A program made the position numbers and the translations under genes. From NCBI GenBank assembly GCA_903888395.1, contig CAISTO010000235.1:1-14593 (forward strand): a stretch of 14,593 nt of DNA. The letters run 5' to 3'. Shown here piece by piece: positions 13,875 to 14,593 of the stretch. Each line of letters begins with the position of its first letter. Position 1 is the first letter of the stretch. The notes under the pieces were generated by a model, which saw only the letters and a list, made by a program, of their open reading frames with translations, did not search any database and was not told the origin of the DNA. This stretch comes from an uncultured Bacteroidota bacterium (GTDB lineage: Bacteria > Bacteroidota > Bacteroidia > UKL13-3).

Positions 13875-14593
13875 ATGCAAACCATCAAACAACTCCAATC
13901 TGGAGAATTAATAGGAATAAAACATTTAAAATTTTCTGGGGGGTTAACTAGCTTTCCTTTAGAAGTTTTAGACTTAGCCGATACCTTAGAAATATTAGAT
14001 TTGTCGAATAATCAATTGGAAAGTTTACCAAATGATTTTGGAAAATTACATCAATTAAAAATTGCTTTTTTCTCAGATAATAATTTTACTGAATTGCCCA
14101 GTGTTTTAGGCCAATGCAAAAACTTAGAGATGATAGGTTTTAAGTCGAATAAAATCACTAAAATTAACCATGATGCTTTCCCTGTAAAGTTACGTTGGCT
14201 AACTTTGACCAATAATTTGATTGAAGAAATTCCAGCCACTTTTGGTAAATGTTATCGAATGCAAAAATTAGCTTTGGCGGGTAATCAAATAAAACATTTG
14301 CCATCTGAAATGGCTAATTTGAAGAACTTAGAATTGATTCGAATTTCTGCAAATTTACTAACTGAGTTGCCGAGTTGGATTTTAGCATTACCCAAACTTT
14401 CGTGGATTGCATTCGCAGGAAATCCGGTGAGTGAAGTGGAGCAAGTTTCGCATTCATTAAATGGAATAGATTGGAATCATTTGGATATTCAAGATCAATT
14501 AGGACAAGGCGCTTCGGGAATTATTTCAAAAGCAATTTTAAAAGATGAAGAAGTAGCGGTAAAAGTTTTTAAAGGTGATATGACCAGTGATGG
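13875..14593 (+). CDS. Leucine-rich-repeat Ser/Thr protein kinase (3' partial)
   Basis: The frame opens with ATG at 13875 and stays open to the right edge, giving 239 codons plus two bases. After a short N-terminal segment (M-Q-T-I-K-Q-L-x-S-GEL) come about six leucine-rich repeats (residues ~38-183), with units of 22-23 residues such as LEILDLSNNQLESLP and LQ/KLALAGNQIKHLP. From residue ~205 a Hanks-type kinase domain begins: glycine-rich loop LGQGASG (209-215) and the VAVKVF strand with the ATP-binding Lys230. The catalytic loop lies outside the window. There is no signal peptide or membrane segment in the part seen, so a cytosolic eukaryote-like kinase is expected, with the LRRs for partner recognition. 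This LRR-before-kinase layout is a recurring family; its substrates are unknown to me. Confidence 0.9.
   Translation, partial: MQTIKQLQSGELIGIKHLKFSGGLTSFPLEVLDLADTLEILDLSNNQLESLPNDFGKLHQLKIAFFSDNNFTELPSVLGQCKNLEMIGFKSNKITKINHDAFPVKLRWLTLTNNLIEEIPATFGKCYRMQKLALAGNQIKHLPSEMANLKNLELIRISANLLTELPSWILALPKLSWIAFAGNPVSEVEQVSHSLNGIDWNHLDIQDQLGQGASGIISKAILKDEEVAVKVFKGDMTSD

Noticed and set aside
14051..14239. Minus-strand 62-codon frame
   Set aside because: It is antisense to the LRR region of the kinase gene, which has clear repeat periodicity on the + strand.

Overview
The window looks like a chromosomal segment of an AT-rich member of the Bacteroidota (Flavobacteriales or Chitinophagales type). 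The reasons are the very low GC content, the absence of Shine-Dalgarno sequences before most genes, two promoters of the phylum-specific form TTG-N19-TAnnTTTG, and protein types that are common there: a PAS kinase with the 'SHN-L-x-SH' type dimerisation region, a MerR/B12 regulator, the fused mutase IcmF, and a leucine-rich-repeat protein kinase. I see no phage, insertion sequence, CRISPR, tRNA or rRNA. It reads as ordinary core and metabolic genome with short intergenic repeats and palindromes.

Layout. Positions 2-2116 (+) hold the 3' part of a multi-PAS sensor protein cut by the left edge. It ends in a degenerate, truncated histidine-kinase dimerisation region. Facing it, 2183-3085 (-) is a TIGR01777-type SDR epimerase. 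Divergent from that, 3163-4068 (+) is a MerR-family regulator with a CarH/LitR-like cobalamin-binding domain and a TTG start. After a 325-base gap with two perfect inverted repeats comes icmF (4394-7789 +), an AdoCbl-dependent acyl-CoA mutase fused to its B12-binding and G-protein chaperone domains, followed by a 39-base palindrome. Next are a small acidic-tailed DUF2158-like protein (7952-8212) with a clear terminator, a two-gene unit of a 2OG-Fe(II) oxygenase and a YtxJ-like thioredoxin-fold protein (8430-9547), and a two-gene unit of alanine dehydrogenase and a Rieske ferredoxin (9611-11188). Then come a secreted outer-membrane-barrel-like protein (11270-11878), formate-tetrahydrofolate ligase fhs (12032-13696), a repeat-rich gap, and the 5' part of an LRR-Ser/Thr kinase (13875 to the right edge).

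Functional links. The clearest theme is cobalamin: a B12-binding regulator lies directly upstream, in the same direction, of a B12-dependent mutase. IcmF (branched/linear acyl-CoA isomerisation), alanine dehydrogenase (alanine to pyruvate) and Fhs (one-carbon folate) are central and amino-acid carbon metabolism, and nothing shows that they form a single pathway. The short gap between ald and the Rieske gene (3 bases), and between the oxygenase and ytxJ (11 bases), suggests co-transcription.

No obviously new multi-gene system is visible. The points most worth a second look are the histidine-less PAS 'kinase', the orphan CarH-like regulator beside icmF with inverted repeats between them, and the recurring 16-base-period repeats, one of which lies inside the IcmF coding sequence.
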